Below are positions 15,891 to 16,705 of a stretch of 16,705 bases of DNA, piece after piece (position 1 is the stretch's first letter; every line of letters begins with the position of its first letter). The position numbers and the translations under genes are program-made. Below the pieces are notes generated by a model. The model searched no databases and was not told the DNA's origin. It worked only from the letters and a program-made list of their open reading frames with translations. Source of the DNA: Thermoplasmatales archaeon SW_10_69_26 (GTDB taxonomy: Archaea > Thermoplasmatota > SW-10-69-26); contig PXUB01000033.1 in NCBI GenBank assembly GCA_003009755.1, forward strand, positions 1 to 16,705, written 5' to 3'.

Positions 15891-16705
15891 TCACCCGGAC
15901 AGGGGTCCGGTCACCTCGTACCCGATCCTCGACCGGTCCACGAGCACGCCCGGCGTCGCATCCAGCCCCGACTCGCGCGTCACCTCGACCACCAGCTCGT
16001 GCTCACCCTCCACGTTCGACCCCGGCTGCGAATCCGTATCGAACGGCAACAACGTCGCCACCAGCCCCTCACTACTCGTCTCCGTCCGCGTGACCGTCAT
16101 CTCACCCAAGTCCGCGTGCGAGACGGTCAGATTCACCCCAGCACCGGGCACGGCTTGGCCGACCTCGTCGACGACGTACACGCCCGCCGTCGGGCGCTGT
16201 TGGATGCCGACCTCCCCCTCCGGATGACTGACGAGATCGGCCTGCGCGATCACCGCATCCTCCACCACGATCGTGACGTTGGCGGTATCCTGAGCGCCGA
16301 GGTGGTCACTGACGGTCACGGTGGCCGTGTAGACGCCGGCCTCCGGGCCAACCCACGTCGCCTGGGCCCCATCCTGGGATCCGCTGCCATTGGCTGGCAG
16401 CTGCCAGTCGATCGAGATCGGACGATCCTGCGGATGCTCGCTCGGGCTGGCGTCGACGCGGGCGGGCGAGATGCCGTCCGTGACGCGGACCTCCGCCGCG
16501 GTCGTGTTCGCCGTTGGCCCCTGGTTGGCCTCGACGGCCACGGTCGCGTTCTGGTTCGTGACCCGCCCCGCCTCGTCCACGGCCGTGATCGTGTAGGTCA
16601 CGTCCTGGCTGCCGGCGGTGGCCACGGTCTCCTCAGCCACCCACACGCCATCGACCAGCTCGGCGTCGATCGTCGAGCCGTCCACGGTGAAGCTCACCCC
16701 AGCCA
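15891..16705 (-). CDS. C-terminal part of a large PKD/Ig-like exoprotein (5' end outside window)
   Basis: 270 codons plus a TGA stop are visible and the frame is still open at the right edge. The first visible residues read AGVSFTVDGST, so the in-frame GTG at 16697 is internal to an Ig-like domain and is not a start. Order of modules: the end of an Ig-like domain ('TITAVDEAGRVTNQNATVAV', about 16697-16518); a PKD-like domain with 'PISIDWQLPANG' and 'AGVYTATVTVSDHLGAQD' (about 16517-16248); and a terminal domain of about 110 residues resembling a bacterial Big_1 or carboxypeptidase-regulatory fold ('VDEVGQAVPGAGVNLTV'). Several NxT/S sequons are present. No catalytic motif, membrane segment or anchor is seen, and the protein ends in GPLSG. 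The domain style matches its two neighbours, so a secreted or surface adhesive role is plausible, but the N-terminal function is out of view. Confidence 0.9.
   Translation of the reverse strand, partial: AGVSFTVDGSTIDAELVDGVWVAEETVATAGSQDVTYTITAVDEAGRVTNQNATVAVEANQGPTANTTAAEVRVTDGISPARVDASPSEHPQDRPISIDWQLPANGSGSQDGAQATWVGPEAGVYTATVTVSDHLGAQDTANVTIVVEDAVIAQADLVSHPEGEVGIQQRPTAGVYVVDEVGQAVPGAGVNLTVSHADLGEMTVTRTETSSEGLVATLLPFDTDSQPGSNVEGEHELVVEVTRESGLDATPGVLVDRSRIGYEVTGPLSG

Noticed and set aside
16695-16697. GTG as the start of the upstream gene
   Set aside because: The frame stays open to the window edge and the GTG lies inside an Ig-like strand. No signal peptide follows it.
1-16705. CRISPR arrays, tRNA/rRNA genes, insertion sequences or phage genes
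   Set aside because: No regular short repeats with spacers, no tRNA-like cloverleaf and no transposase or integrase frames were seen. Repetition in the window is at protein-module level.

Overview
The window is G+C-rich and is filled by three very large secreted, multidomain proteins, all on the minus strand, separated by two intergenic gaps of about 200 bp. From upstream to downstream in the direction of transcription they are: the C-terminal end of a PKD/Ig-like exoprotein (15891-16705, 5' end outside the window); a complete 3932-residue protein that carries two subtilisin-family (S8) peptidase units plus about 20 beta-sandwich modules (3889-15687); and the first 1230 residues of a right-handed parallel beta-helix protein that continues into PKD and cadherin-like Ig modules (1-3691, 3' end outside the window). 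The long open frames on the plus strand are antisense shadows of these genes.

Organism: the proteins are very rich in Asp and poor in Lys (I count 39 Lys in 3932 residues, about 1%). That is the salt-in signature of extreme halophiles. PKD, beta-helix and S8 exoproteins of this style are common in euryarchaea, and a TTTATA element sits at a TATA-box-like distance from one start. However, both visible starts have an identical GGGAGG Shine-Dalgarno 6-8 nt upstream, and a hairpin plus T-tract terminator is present. Both are less typical of haloarchaea. A halophilic high-G+C euryarchaeon (haloarchaeal or Thermoplasmatota-like) is my best guess; a bacterium cannot be excluded.

The 3932-residue protein is the centre of interest. 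It holds two propeptide plus S8 units, each with an intact Asp/His/Ser triad and oxyanion Asn, about 1700 residues apart. Its spacer is built from repeated modules: eight PKD domains, two FnIII domains, three DOMON/CBM9-like beta-sandwiches and four copies of an unassigned beta-sandwich. Four bacterial-Ig-like domains appear to be split, with other modules inserted at the same loop each time. The halves are ordered A1-B1-A2-A3-B3-A4-B4-B2, like nested brackets, so the whole second protease would lie inside a split Ig domain.

The protease and the beta-helix protein are linked by a shared module: a beta-helix segment with a Cys-loop entry and an 'NDWG' terminal cap. It occurs three times in the beta-helix protein and once as the extreme C-terminus of the protease. 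I infer an exoprotein locus acting outside the cell (polymer or protein capture and degradation, or surface assembly). No substrate can be read from the sequence.
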